Part shown: piece after piece, positions 1 to 10,967 of the stretch
Layout: every line of letters begins with the position of its first letter
How positions within the stretch are numbered: the first letter of the stretch is position 1
Assembly: GCA_026120185.1 (NCBI GenBank)
Contig: JANUWF010002061.1
Location: 2,356,001-2,420,000 of the forward strand
DNA length: 64,000 nt
Source: Voacanga thouarsii
Lineage: Eukaryota; Streptophyta; Magnoliopsida; Gentianales; Apocynaceae
Reading direction: 5' to 3'
Notes under the pieces: generated by a model
The model's input: only the letters and a program-made list of their open reading frames with translations
The model's database searches: none
Told to the model about the DNA's origin: nothing
Translations under genes and position numbers: made by a program

Positions 1-821
1 AGAATAATTATTATTTAAATAATTTTAGTTTTTAAAAATTTATCATATAATTACAATACATTATATTTTTTTTATTTAATCTCACTTGACTCCCTTAATT
101 TCACATATTTAATAATTTTTTTATTATATTTAAATAAAATTATCTAAAAATAATTATTATCTAAATCCATAACGTCAGACTAAAAAAATATTCATATATA
201 ATATAAAGGTAAAAACGAGTTTGAAGGGACCTTCTTTTTTGGTCAATTACTCTGTGCTTTTATAAAAGTAAACATGGCATTCAATTGAATCTTAATTAAA
301 GATGATATCAATGGGGCAAGTGATTGTTTAACTCTGCTATAAAATTAAAAAAAAATGATAATTTAATTAGTACCGTTATTTCACAGGAATAATCTTTCAA
401 CCTGTATACAGTTGCTTCTAGTTGTATAAAAGAGATTAATATTTGCCAGTCACTAAATGACATGTGGCAATTGATTTTTTTTTTTTTTTGGGAGAGGGGG
501 GGGGGGCGGATATGTAATTGATATTCATTGTCTAATAATTTTTCTTTCTCCTTTATCTTTCTAGAACAAAAATTTGTTTTAATCTTATGCTCTGTACTAT
601 TCTAATAAGAGCATTCCTTTGGTTGAATATAGAATTACACATGGGTTAGTTGTCCAGAGTATTGCTTTGGTATAAGTAGATTGGAATTTTATTGAATTAG
701 ATTGAGATGATTTTTATTAAAAGTAGTAAAAAATTATTAAATATATGTGGTTAAAGAGAGGGAAGATAATGGATTGTGAGTATCTGATATTTTTTAGAAA
801 CGAGAATGATTTAAATTATTA
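1..821. other. AT-rich intergenic DNA
   Basis: No gene or recognisable element was found here. The stretch is AT-rich with a T-run followed by a G-run near 477-508. Confidence 0.5.
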
Positions 822-1110
822 CTACATTCGTTTTACAATATAAGTAATTTTAAATTTGAAAAGTTTTTTCATAATATAGATCGTTTTATAAAATTTTATA
901 AAAATTTATTATTATTTTTCAGCATTATCCCTCCTCCCTGTAATCTTTCTTTTTCTACTAATTATAACTTAACTCTCTTTAATTATCAAAATAGACAAAT
1001 ACTTAATTAGAGATATTTTTGAAAGTTTAGTTTTAAAATTATCTAAAATTTATAGACCTTTAATTCATGTATATAAGTTTAAAATGACTTATATTGTGAG
1101 ACAGAGATAG
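822..1110. mobile_element. Stowaway-like MITE
   Basis: A 289-bp AT-rich segment with inverted termini. The left end starts CTACATTCG and contains ACAATATAAGT; the right end, read on the other strand, starts CTATCTCTG and contains ACAATATAAGT. A TA dinucleotide flanks both sides (820-821 and 1111-1112), as expected for Tc1/mariner-derived Stowaway elements. There is no coding capacity. Element edges were set by eye. Confidence 0.6.
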
Positions 1111-1480
1111 TATTAATTTTAAATTATAACAAAATTTTGCAGGTCTTTCGGATTCTACAAACCTGCAAACTCTAGCCAACTTAGGCACTTGGTAATTTGC
1201 TTTTTGTTTCTGTCTTCATTGTTTAGGGAAAAGAAAAGTACAAAAATCGGTTCATGTCAATGCTATTCTAATGCTTCGATTCTTAAATAATTATTACTTT
1301 TAAATTTTTTTTATCTCTAACTGTTTATTATTTTGAAAAATTAGTAATGTATTTATTATCTTTCTCAATTTTGCTATTATTATTTACTATTATTCTATTA
1401 AACTATAATATATTTTATTTTTAATTTTCAAACAAATTCTATAAAGAATTATTCATTTTTCTTCTAAATGTATATTATAA

Positions 1481-2064
1481 ATGTCAAGAGGGGATTAAAT
1501 TGTCCATATTATTTTTATAAGATTTTTTTAAAAAAAAAAAACTTTTCAACTTCTTTAATAAATAGTGTAGATTTTATAATCTTGCCACCTAAACATTTTA
1601 ATGGTTGAGATTAGTTTGGTCGTTATGGGTAAAATAGTCATTGAATATATATAATATTATTTTTAATCAAAAAATTATGAAAATTATTTATAACTATTAA
1701 TAACTATATTAATAACTATACACTTATTTATTCTATTATTAACTATTAATAACCATATTAATAATTCATAGAATGTCAAGAGGAGATTGAATTGACCATA
1801 TTATTTTTTTAAGAATTTTTTTTTTAAAAAAAATCTTTTCAACTTCCTTAATGAATGGTATAGATTTTAAAATCCTCCCGCCTAAACTTTTCAATGGTTG
1901 AGATTGGTTTGATCATCATGGGTAAAATAGTCATTGAACATGTATAATATTATTTTTAACAAAAAATTATGAAAATTATTTATAACTATTAATAACCATA
2001 TTAATAACTATATACTTATTTATTCTATTATTAACTATTAATAACCATATTAATAACTCATAGA
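1481..2064. repeat. Tandem duplication, 2 x 292 bp
   Basis: Two adjacent direct copies, 1481-1772 and 1773-2064. Both start ATGTCAAGAGG and both end in CATAGA. They are highly similar along their length, each with an AT-rich stem-like T-run/A-run near its start and ATTAATAACCATATTAATAA repeats near its end. Related starts (a GGGATTAAATT block) recur near 2889 and 3291, so the unit belongs to a wider repeat family. No coding frame is visible. Confidence 0.75.
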
Positions 2065-2884
2065 CAATAATATCAAAAAACCAATCATATTAATGATTTT
2101 GTCAAAATGCATAGAGAATTCGGATAGCCTATAAAATAAAAATTCTGTTACAAATGTAATTAGAATACCAATGGGTTGCTTTTAAGTAAGTGGCAAAAAA
2201 ATCAGTATTTTAACATATATAAAATATAAAAATAAAAAATAAAATACCACGTAATAAAAAAAATAGACATACTTAGTTCAACAAAGATTATAGAACACAC
2301 GCACACATATATTCTGATGAGAAAAATTAATTATGAAAATTATTCAAAAATAAAGATACCACCATGACCTTAAAAGCCAAAAGAATTGTCCACAAAATAA
2401 GAACAGATGAGGAAGCAAAATAACAATAAAACTCAAAAAAAGAAATCAAATACGTAAAAAATGCACAGACATATTTATAACATTAAAAAAGACAAATACC
2501 ATCAACAAATTTATAGGCCAACAATATTTAAATAAGACAAATGCTCCAGCTTAATATAATTTTATGACAAAAACATAACTAAAATAAATATAATTAGAAT
2601 AACTCTAGAAAAGAGATAACAGAAAGAGAAAAAACAGTAGACAATAATCATATAAAATATTCTATAAATTTTTATCAACTTACAACCGTGGTAGCAAATA
2701 TTTCTACTATTTTTGAGTTATTGTGACTCTTTGATTTCTTAGTTTATCTATAGTATATCTTCTTATTGTTAATTAGTTAGTTTCTTTATTTTATCAGTTC
2801 ATATTGGATAGTTGTTATTATTTCTTTAGAAGTGTTACAGTTTTGTTTCTTTTCTTGTTCTTTATTATCATTTTTTAATGGTTA
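2065..2884. other. AT-rich intergenic DNA
   Basis: No gene or defined element was recognised. Composition is strongly AT-biased with short A-runs. Confidence 0.4.
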
Positions 2885-3530
2885 AGTGAATAAGGGATTA
2901 AATTATCCAAGTAAATTTTCAAAGTAATTTTTATTTTTTTACTTTTTTATTTTCTCTAATTAATGGTGTAGATCTATTAAACATTTTTATATTCTATTAT
3001 GAATGATGTTAATCTCATCAATACTTCCACCTAATTCTTTTTATGGTCGAAATTAATTTGGTCATCATGGATAAATTAGACATTTAACAATATTGTATAA
3101 AAAGATATATGAGTATTATTAAAACTATTATTATAACATAAATGAGAAAGATAATTTATAAAAAATAATTAAAGAGTCATATAAGAAAAATAAAAAGACA
3201 CATTATTATTTCGTAATAATACAGACTTACAAGTTTCATTCTTTAATTTATTACACATTATTAATCTTTTTGAAAAAATTAAAAGCTAAGAGGGGATTAA
3301 ATTATTCAAGTAAATTTTCAAAGCAATTTTTTTTTTTCCATCCTCTCCAATTAATTATAAAATTTAGTAAAACTTTTTTATATTCTTTTATGAATGGTGT
3401 TAATCTCTTAAATAATCTCCTTAATATAATTTAAGAGTCAATAAGAAAAACGAAGAGACACATTATTATTTCATAATAATATAAGCCTACAAGTTTTATT
3501 CTTTAATTTATTACTGTTTGAAAAAATTTT
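2885..3530. repeat. Diverged tandem duplication
   Basis: Two imperfect direct copies, about 2889-3287 and 3288-3530. Both begin with GGGATTAAATTAT and AAGTAAATTTTCAAAG blocks and end with GACACATTATTATTTC and TTCTTTAATTTATTAC blocks. The second copy lacks roughly 140 bp of the middle. It shares its opening motif with the 292-bp tandem copies upstream. Confidence 0.55.
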
Positions 3531-3688
3531 CGTTCTTTGATTTATTCACGGAATGACATCTAGATGCATTGGCTTACTCTTTTCTTGCATGTACTCTTCA
3601 TTTAATTGAAATTATGATTTTGAGTTTTCATTATTAATGATAAGATACATTTTTTGTCTATGGATGCAAGTATGATAGGTAAAAGACA

Positions 3689-3913
3689 AAAATTGATGAC
3701 TTAGAAAACCAACTCCATGAACTAAAGGCTGATAGACATGAAAATGAGAGGGATGTCAGATTTTTTCAAGCGGTTGAAACTCTCAAATGCCTTTTTCCTG
3801 ATGTTCATAATCACTTAACTCATCTTTGAAGGGCAACGTAGAAGAAGTATAACATTGTTGTTACTAATGCAATGAGCACATTTATGAATACAGTTGTCAT
3901 AGTTGATGATTAA
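3689..3913 (+). pseudogene. SMC1 (cohesin) gene fragment, hinge region
   Basis: One continuous plus-strand frame reads KIDDLENQLHELKADRHENE, then a block with AVETLKCLFPDVH, then KKYNIVVTNAMSTFMN and TVVIVDD. This matches the coiled-coil end and start of the hinge of plant SMC1, the cohesin ATPase subunit. Three in-frame stops interrupt it: TGA at 3829-3831 in the block that is normally LCRPTQ, TAG at 3841-3843 in the same block, and TAA at 3910-3912 just after VDD. No other SMC1 domain (Walker A, Walker B) is present nearby, so this is a dead, carried fragment. It lies about 1.1 kb upstream of a Helitron-like 3' end, which suggests gene-fragment capture. The family assignment rests on remembered family sequence, not a search. 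Confidence 0.75.
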
Positions 3914-5041
3914 CATATAGGATATCAAGATATCATACATAAATATTTAATTTGTCTATTCATATTTAGTTTATTCTCTTCTTATTTTGGATTATCAACT
4001 TTTTTTATTTTATCTAATATAATTCTGAGGAACCTCTTCTATATATGTGATAACTCTTTATTCTTTTCATTTTGAATACAACAAAATTGATGATCAGGAT
4101 GCATTCCAAGGTAATTTTTTATTTTCTTTTTGGCTTTTTTCCCTCTTTTTGCGGGAATACATTTATGTGAATTTTATTTACTTATTTATTTATTTTTTGA
4201 GAAAGTTTGGATACCAAGTGATATTAATTATTTATAATATAGATTTTACTTATCATTATCCTTTAATTTTGATGGAGGTAAGAAAGAAAGAACAAAACTA
4301 AAACTAATTATCTCTATCTTATAATATTACTTTATCTGTGATTGCACATAAACAAATTTTGAGAAGGAACGAAAGTATAGAAAAACAACTTATAATACTG
4401 CTTTATCTATAATTTATCTGTTTAATAATACTATTTTATTTGTGATTGTAGTTCTCGTTTTAACTGTAAATCTACAATTTTAAGTATTTTTATCTAATTT
4501 TAGGAGCAACTTCGATAATTATTTTATTTATCACTTTTTAACACAACATTATATTAATCTCTCATTTTTTTTTTGGTTTAATTTTTATTGCTGTAGGAGA
4601 TATTTGATAAAAAAAAAAAATCACAACTCATACAAATGCAAAAATTATATATTGATTTTTTTTAATCGAGATAATATAACTTAAGAATAATTTTTCTTAA
4701 AAGTTTGAATTTTGTATAATCTCTTTTCTCCACTCTATACAAATAAACACATATAGAAGATAATTGATTTATTATTTTTTAGAATGATTATTAAATCAAA
4801 AAAACTTATACCTATTCGTTTTTGGATTATATCTCTAGGTTAGTGACAACAATTATAGAAAAATTCATAAAAGTATAGGGTCAGTTGTTGATTTTTTATA
4901 TTTAAATGTATATGTTCTATCAATAGTAATTGTAATGTATGTACATTAATATTTATTTTATACTCTCTAACTAATAATTTATTTATAAATTTTATTTATT
5001 TATAGATATTTGATAAATTTTATTTAATCATCGGGTAAAAT
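3914..5041. other. AT-rich probable Helitron interior
   Basis: No further gene was recognised between the SMC1 fragment and the Helitron-like terminus. The 84-codon open frame at 4047-4301 has low-complexity FY-rich composition and no recognisable domain. Confidence 0.35.
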
Positions 5042-5071
5042 CTCCGCGCGTAGCGTGGAGGTGTCAACTAG
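5042..5071 (+). mobile_element. Helitron-like 3' terminus
   Basis: CTCCGCGC and GCGTGGAG form an 8-bp stem (one G-T pair) with a 3-base GTA loop. It is followed after seven bases by CTAG and then T. A GC-rich hairpin shortly before a terminal CTRR, inserted in front of a T, is the standard 3' end of plant Helitrons. The 5' end (expected TC after an A) was not located, so the element's length is unknown; the SMC1 fragment upstream would lie inside it. Confidence 0.65.
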
Positions 5072-5870
5072 TTTTTACTTAAAACTCTATAAATGTCCTT
5101 GATACGCATGAATTCTCCGATGTAAGAGAGACAACTCTCTTTATTTTAAAATAATTTTTATTTTTAATGACTTTTTATATTTCAAATTGTCTATTATTTT
5201 GTAACATAAAAAATATATTTAGTGTTTTGTTTCTAATTGTATTATAGTCTTTTGTTATTTGATTAAATCATAATATTAATTAATTTTTAAATTTCAAAAC
5301 AATCTTTTAATGAGAGTAACTGAGTATGTATTTGGATTGACACTCAATCCGAACTAAATTTCAATTTAATTTAAAATTATGAACTTAAATAATTTATGTT
5401 TTTCGACAATTATTATCTATCCATATAATATCATATTTTCTCTTCGGCTTCATATGTTTTAATTTTATTTATTCAATTTAAATAAATTCTTTTCAAAAGA
5501 GTTATAATTCAAATACACTTTAAGTCTTTTTTATACAAATTTTATACATGTTAGAATTTTTTAATTTTTGCAATTTATATAATAGTATTAGTTTAATTTG
5601 AGACATAGAGATTACTCCTCCAAACTAAATTGAGATTGACTTTGCACGAGATTTTATGTAAAAATAAAAATTATAGTATAATAATAATATAATATAATAT
5701 AAATATAAATATGTAAACTCTGAAATACTTTATGATATATATATATATATAATATGAGAGATATTAATTATTTAATTATATATAATATACTAAATTTTTT
5801 CTTTTTTAAAAAAGTGTCAATTTAAAATGATAAATAAGTCAATTTTATTGAGAGTGAAGGAGTACTAAAT
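5072..5870. other. AT-rich intergenic DNA
   Basis: No gene or bounded repeat was recognised. It contains short (AT)n runs near 5736-5770. Confidence 0.4.
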
Positions 5871-6348
5871 AGTAGCCGAACCTCGCCCCCGCATACCTCT
5901 CGTTTTCCCGACCTCGGCCCCGTCCTCGTTACAGGAAAATGCGGGGATCTCCGCCTCCGGCCCATTGGGGACAAAATAATCCAAAGTTCTAACCCGGTGG
6001 GGAGCCCTGAAAATTTTTTAAAGATTTTTTTCAAAGAAAATATTTTTTACCTCCGATATGTTTTTATTCAAAACCTTTTAATTATTTTAAAAACTTTCAT
6101 GGTGGTTTGTAATGGTTCACGTATTAATCATATCACTAAATTAATAAAAATAAAAGTAAAAATAAAATTGATCATTAATAATTTTTCTTTTTTTTTCTCT
6201 TCTCTTTTATTTTTTTAATTCTATATACATATATACTCTACCTATAATTTACATACTATGTACATATATAAATATATATAAATATATATATATATATAAA
6301 TATTATATATATACCATGACTGTATATCACGAATCAGTCTCTTGCCAG

Positions 6349-6399
6349 CCACGACTTCACTCCCTAGTGGGGACGGATTACCAATCCGCCACCCTGTGT

Positions 6400-6435
<36 letters not shown>

Positions 6436-6482
6436 AATACCACGACTTCACTCCCTAGTGGGGACGGATTACGAATCTGCCA
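6349..6482. repeat. 43-bp direct repeat flanking (AT)n
   Basis: A 43-bp sequence starting CCACGACTTCACTCCCTAGT occurs at 6349-6391 and 6440-6482 with two mismatches. An (AT)n microsatellite at 6403-6433 sits between the copies. Confidence 0.8.
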
Positions 6483-6529
6483 TCTAATCCTGAGTCAGTA
6501 CTAAGATAGATAATCCGACTCTACCCCAA

Positions 6530-7015
6530 TCCCAACTATGTCATGCACGATTGTTTGATGCCGCGAGACCCACAACGCTATGAATGATGAATGGTGATGG
6601 GCCCAGATAGTTGTGCAATTCTCTCTAGTCCCTGCAACTCAGCATCATATTCAGCTCTGGAGAACGAACTGTAACAAACCAAATTGTTGAAGCACTCCGT
6701 CGGAATAATGGAACTCCATGATGTCCCAACAAATGAGTGGAGTTTCCGTGATCGCCAAATATCTGAACCCTCCATGTATCGAGCAGGCAAGAACTTTAGG
6801 TCTATGGCATTGTAAGGGGGCCAAATAAACTTAAACAATTTTATTTGGTTTACTACAAACAATAAAACAACATAAAAGTACTTAAAACTTTATGTTTCAA
6901 ATTTTGAATACTTACGTAATACTCTTACATGGAGTCTAATTAGTCTCTGTAGGTAACTAGAACGTGCATCGACATCCGATATTGACGTAGCCACACGTTT
7001 CACCTCGCACTATAT
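6530..7015 (-). pseudogene. Plant mobile domain (PMD) fragment, frameshifted
   Basis: On the minus strand one frame reads IWPPYNAIDLKFLPAR, then MEGSDIWRSR. After a shift near 6740 another frame reads LICWDIMEFHYSDGVLQQFG. Together these match the core of the plant mobile domain (W-PY, IWR, PLICF, VEWH, RVLRQFG), found in MAIN-type proteins and in some MULE and gypsy transposons. An upstream open stretch near 6925-7015 reads RVATSISDVDARSSYLQRL and may be a preceding exon. The frameshift and isolation make a functional gene unlikely. The domain call is from motif memory. Confidence 0.6.
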
Positions 7016-7317
7016 GATGCAAGAGGAGGTCTCTAATAAATATATATATACACACACATACATATATATAATAAATAAAAAATATATAATGTAAAATATA
7101 CATGAGACAGATTGATCAGGCCAAGCTAAGGGCAAAGATCATGTAACCTCGTTCCCGACCCGCCCCCGATTGACGAGCCGAAGAATGAGGCCGGCTTCCA
7201 GCCCCTTCCCATTTAAATGGAGAAATTCTTAACCCAATCAGGCCGGACCGAATTATGTCTTCAGTTTAAGCGGGACATTGCCATCCCTACACAGTTCTGT
7301 CTCAAAGACTTTTTCCA

Positions 7318-7878
7318 ATGGCGTTGCTCAATCATATCATCAAAATTAGTTTGAAACCTACAGCGGCCAGAGCATTGCAAGATCTTTTAATCTTGCTAAA
7401 ACACTTCTTCATGGAGTTCTTCTTCTCCAAGCTCTTCCTACTCTGCCAATCATATCCAGATGAGCAAAACTTCCACAGCCCTTCTACAGAGTATCGGCCA
7501 TCTCCTTGTTTAGTTCCCCTTCCGATCCACGCGGTGAACAACTCACTCAAAGGGCAGCTAGCGGTTAAAGAATACAGTTGTCTTGTCCAAGGATTGAACG
7601 AAGAGCTGCCAGATGACGAGGACAGTTGCGCAGTTTGTTTTGAGAAGTTGGAGGCAAGCCACAAGATCAGAGAGCTCCAGAACTGCCGTCATGTGTTCCA
7701 TACAGAATGCCTTGATTCTTGGATTGACAGGGGTCACGCAACCTGCCCGCTGTGCAGAGCTAAATTATTGACCGATCACGGGGAGGACCAGGAGTCGAAT
7801 TCTAGAGGAGATCCATGGAGATCGGAAAGGATGATTTACCTCTTTGGAGAGGATTGTTTGATGGACTCCGTATGTTGA
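7318..7878 (+). CDS. RING-H2 zinc finger protein (probable E3 ubiquitin ligase)
   Basis: Intronless gene, 186 aa. A complete RING-H2 domain lies at residues 104-146: C104-x2-C107-x15-C123-x-H125-x2-H128-x2-C131-x11-C143-x2-C146, with the Trp (W135) usually needed to bind E2. It should act as a single-subunit E3 that transfers ubiquitin from an E2 enzyme to target proteins. The N-terminal 45 residues are hydrophobic (LLILL, FFFSKLFLLC) and could form a membrane anchor, as in small plant RHA/BRH1-type RING proteins. The C-terminal 35 residues match nothing known to me. The ATG chosen is the first in frame and sits 26 bases after a transposon end, so either the promoter lies inside the transposon or the gene is 5'-altered. 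Substrates cannot be inferred. Confidence 0.85.
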   Translation: MALLNHIIKISLKPTAARALQDLLILLKHFFMEFFFSKLFLLCQSYPDEQNFHSPSTEYRPSPCLVPLPIHAVNNSLKGQLAVKEYSCLVQGLNEELPDDEDSCAVCFEKLEASHKIRELQNCRHVFHTECLDSWIDRGHATCPLCRAKLLTDHGEDQESNSRGDPWRSERMIYLFGEDCLMDSVC

Positions 7879-9579
7879 ATCCCGTCCAGTATATATCCGC
7901 GGGCAGTCTTTTCTATTGTATCAAATTCCGGTGTTCTTTAGTGTTAGTTTGTACTGTGACATAGGAAAAATGGGTAGGAGCAGGATTCCTGCAGGTCCTC
8001 CATCAGCATGTTCCCAACTAAACTTATGAAGTTGTACAACAATGCAGTCCGATGCACTATAAAATGGAGCTTCTGGCATATGTATGAAATCTTAATACCG
8101 TTTTACAAGCTTTTTGTCGAACATCATGAGCTAGTTCCCCGTTCTGCAGGCAATCCTCAAAGCTGCTATCCATTCATGGATTACTATACCTTTCATGGCT
8201 GTACTTCCAAGTTTGAGCTTGTCCGGTATGCAATATTATATTTTGTTTCATGTACCTTTCTTGGAATCAAAATGTAATTTTTAATTATCAGCTAAACGAG
8301 TACAAATCCTACCGACGGTGACCTCTTCCCAAGATTATCACCGGCTTATCAATCAACATCTCCAGACTCCAGAAGAAATGGATTTTGAATCACATGATGA
8401 GAGGTGGAGCAACTGCTCCAGTTGAACATGGTAGCTGTAACCATAAATTCTTAGGTCTTTTGACTTGGTTGTTCCAAATTTGCTCTCGTTTTCCACACAA
8501 CATTAATTAAGTGGGTTAGGGCGGTCGAAAGAAACAAAAAAAAAAGAGGTGGGCGTGGGGCCATGCTTGGGTGAGCCATAACACTACACGAAATGTAGAA
8601 CTTTTATTTTATTTTAATTTTTTTTCAATTTTAATTAATTTACAAATTTAAAAAAATAAAAAATTTAATTAATTAATTAATATTTTTTATTTTATACTCA
8701 AAAAATTCTCTTTTTATTAAAAAATAATTAAATTTTAAAATTTTATATATTATAAGTATGTTTAATTTACTTTAATTTTTCATTATAAATATAGAAGTAC
8801 TCATTATATTAAAGAGATATATTTTTAAAAAATAATAATTAATATAATTTTATTAATGAGATAAATAAATTAAAAATAAAAATTTTAAATAAAATAAAAC
8901 GAAAAGAATAATAAAGTATAGAAAACGTAAATCAAAAGAAGTCAAGTTCACGACACTAAATGGCAGAACAATTGCATTAATTCCTATGTGGGTTCGTAGG
9001 TGGTTGGAATTAGCCTTTCTGCCAGTTTCTATTTCACCTGTCATGCTTTAAACGTATACATCTTCTAGATCCCTCAAGTTTAGTTACGTTAAACTAAATG
9101 CGCCATTTATGGTAGTCAGATGTTATAAAATGTGTTGTCGATGTCTATTATTTATAGTTAGACAGAAGATGCAAAGCAAACCATGGAAAGTCATTTATTT
9201 TTTCTTTTTTCTTTTTCGCCGAATGGTTTGTGCTAATAAGCATAGAACACCTGGTGGGGATAATGGATCAAAACAATAAAGTTTGATCCAAATAATTTTT
9301 TTAGTGATACTATCAAAGTTTTATCTAAAGACAAAAAGAGGGATTTATCAATAAATCTTTTCTTCTTGTCTGGACCAATGCTTCAGGCCTAATACTAAAT
9401 TATTGCATCTCAAGTTTTTGTTTTTTTAGAATTCAATTATCAGAATTTTATTCAATTATTTACGGTATTAACAGACTAAATAAATTTGAAATATGTCTCA
9501 ATTGACCATCTTTAACTTGACCGAAAAGAGATTTAAATTCATGACTATCAACTCATCGTGAGTAGTGTCGGAGTTATCG
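7879..9579. other. Intergenic, no gene recognised
   Basis: It contains the 3' flank of the RING gene, then AT-rich DNA at about 8580-8930. An 89-codon open frame at 8008-8277 has no recognisable domain and is probably non-coding. Confidence 0.4.
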
Positions 9580-10135
9580 AACTATTTGAATAATATATAG
9601 AATTGTAAATAAATCGAACATTCGCGAATGAAATTTTGTTTGAACTTGTTCATATTTGAATAAAATTCGTATATTTAATAAACGAATAAATTTGAACGAA
9701 ATATTAAATTTAATTAATAAACAAACAAATTTGAACATATTCACAAACATATTATAGATTTTTAAAAATTAATTATATCATATTTATTTAAATTTTATAA
9801 TATTAAGATTTATTCATAATAAATCCTATATTATAATATTAAGATTAATTATATTATTATATTTATTTATTTAACATTATAGTAATATTTAATATTTATT
9901 AATTTTTAAATTAATATTTTTATAAATTTTAAAATAAAAATATGAAATAAATCACAATTCAAATTCAAAAGTTAATTGAGTTTTTTGAATTCGAATATTA
10001 TTAAATAATAATCGAACGAATTTGAATTTAAATATAAATAATAAACGAATAAATTTAAATAATATTTATTTATTTTTAATTCAAATTTAAAAATATAATA
10101 CTAAATTCGTTCGCGTTGAAATACAGTTTTACTAA
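9580..10135. repeat. AT-rich repeat with GAACGAA/TTCGTTC motifs
   Basis: A low-complexity region with many short copies of AAACGAATAAATTTGAA-like sequence in both orientations. It is bounded by CATTCGCGAATG at 9621 and TTCGTTCGCG at 10107. The inverted arrangement suggests an old MITE or foldback element, but clean termini were not found. Confidence 0.35.
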
Positions 10136-10141
10136 CACGGA

Positions 10142-10333
10142 AAGAATAAATTGTGTCCACGGGTTATGGACGAGCTGGGACTTCAACCTGGTTTAAACCC
10201 CTGACTTCCCCAGGTCACTGGTTCGATTCTCGCCGCGGAGAGGGATTTACATGGTGGCCCTCCAGATCCATGAGGAATAGTCGGGCCGAAGGTCTGGACA
10301 CACATTTAAATTAAAAAAAAAAGAATAAATTGT
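10142..10333 (+). mobile_element. tRNA-derived SINE with 13-bp target-site duplication
   Basis: The body at 10155-10320 is flanked by perfect direct repeats AAGAATAAATTGT (10142-10154 and 10321-10333). It contains GGTTCGATTCTC at about 10223, which fits the RNA polymerase III box B (GGTTCGANNCC), in a tRNA-like 5' part. It ends in an A-rich tail (TTAAAAAAAA). Length (166 bp), box B, tail and target duplication together define a SINE. It has no coding capacity and depends on a LINE in trans. Confidence 0.85.
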
Positions 10334-10792
10334 CAACTGCACCGAGGGTCCAAAAATCCGACAATGGAGTTGGAAAGTGCAGTAGTTTAGTACTCTCCTT
10401 CACAACAAAATAACATCCGTACTAGTTCATTAAGTAAAGCTTATCTTATCTGGTCCATACATCATCCATCGACTATCAGTCCAAAATTACTGGGCTTTTC
10501 AGGAGTCCTTTAAAGTTCGATTTGGGCCTTCTACAGATATACCAAAGGCCAGTACCTTTAGCCCTTCCCTCAGAGACACTCATCTTTGTCCGAATGTAAT
10601 TCAAAATGGGCCTCCAGTTGACAAGTCAGGATATAATTTAAATTGAATTAAAATAATATTTTATTCTAATGTGTTAGGAATATAAAATTTTCTACAATAT
10701 TTAAAAACAATAAATCAAAGGACCGAAAGGTCCGAAATATCGAGAGACAGAGATAATAATAATTAAAAAAAAATAGAAAAGGAGTTTAAGGC
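10334..10792. other. Intergenic upstream of the Nudix gene
   Basis: It contains the 5' flank of the Nudix gene and no recognised element. Confidence 0.4.
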
Positions 10793-10937
10793 CTATATAC
10801 AAATGGAAAAGCAGAGAGAATCTTCAATTTCTGATCCTCAACAATCCTTCGATTCCAACCTCTAATTACCCAACCCCGCAGGTCTTACGTTAATGGCCTC
10901 CTTGCCGTTTCCTACGTTCATCTGCACATTTGGTTAG
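10793..10937 (+). promoter_or_regulatory. Candidate TATA box and upstream ORF of the Nudix gene
   Basis: CTATATAC at 10793-10800 is a plausible TATA box 168 bases before the chosen start codon. Between them, ATG at 10893 opens a 14-codon upstream ORF (MASLPFPTFICTFG) ending with TAG at 10937, 30 bases before the main ATG. If transcription starts about 30 bases after the TATA box, this upstream ORF lies in the leader and could lower translation of the main frame. Confidence 0.4.
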
Positions 10938-10967
10938 TGTGTGAAGAATTTGCCGTTGAGGAAGTAC

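Larger units (their letters stand above)
5871..7291. mobile_element. DNA-transposon remnant with GC-rich ends
   Basis: The segment has GC-rich blocks at both sides (5876-6015 and 7140-7290) in otherwise AT-rich DNA. The right edge read on the minus strand begins GTAGGGATGGCAATGTCCCG, a terminus type common in plant hAT-like elements. A matching left terminus was not found, so this may be two elements or a truncated one. Inside lie a plant-mobile-domain fragment (minus), a 43-bp direct repeat and an (AT)n run. Its right edge lies only 26 bases from the ATG of the RING gene. Confidence 0.5.

Noticed and set aside
5871..6020. Left inverted partner for the terminus at 7291
   Set aside because: The GC-rich block has similar style but does not contain the TAGGGATGGCAATG terminus in either orientation.
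7332..7664. 110-codon minus frame opposite the RING gene
   Set aside because: Antisense shadow; the plus frame contains the complete RING-H2 domain.
8008..8277. 89-codon frame after the RING gene
   Set aside because: No domain, unlike any family I know, and located in the probable 3' flank.
10205..10240. A tRNA gene
   Set aside because: A box B is present, but there is no acceptor stem or cloverleaf; flanking duplications and the A-tail identify a SINE.
10803..10865. Upstream ORF of 20 codons before the Nudix gene
   Set aside because: It starts only about 5 bases after the TATA box, so it should lie upstream of the transcription start.
10941..10967. Upstream extension of the Nudix frame (MKNLPLRKY)
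   Set aside because: It begins with GTG, not ATG; plant nuclear genes rarely use GTG and ATG 10968 is available in frame.
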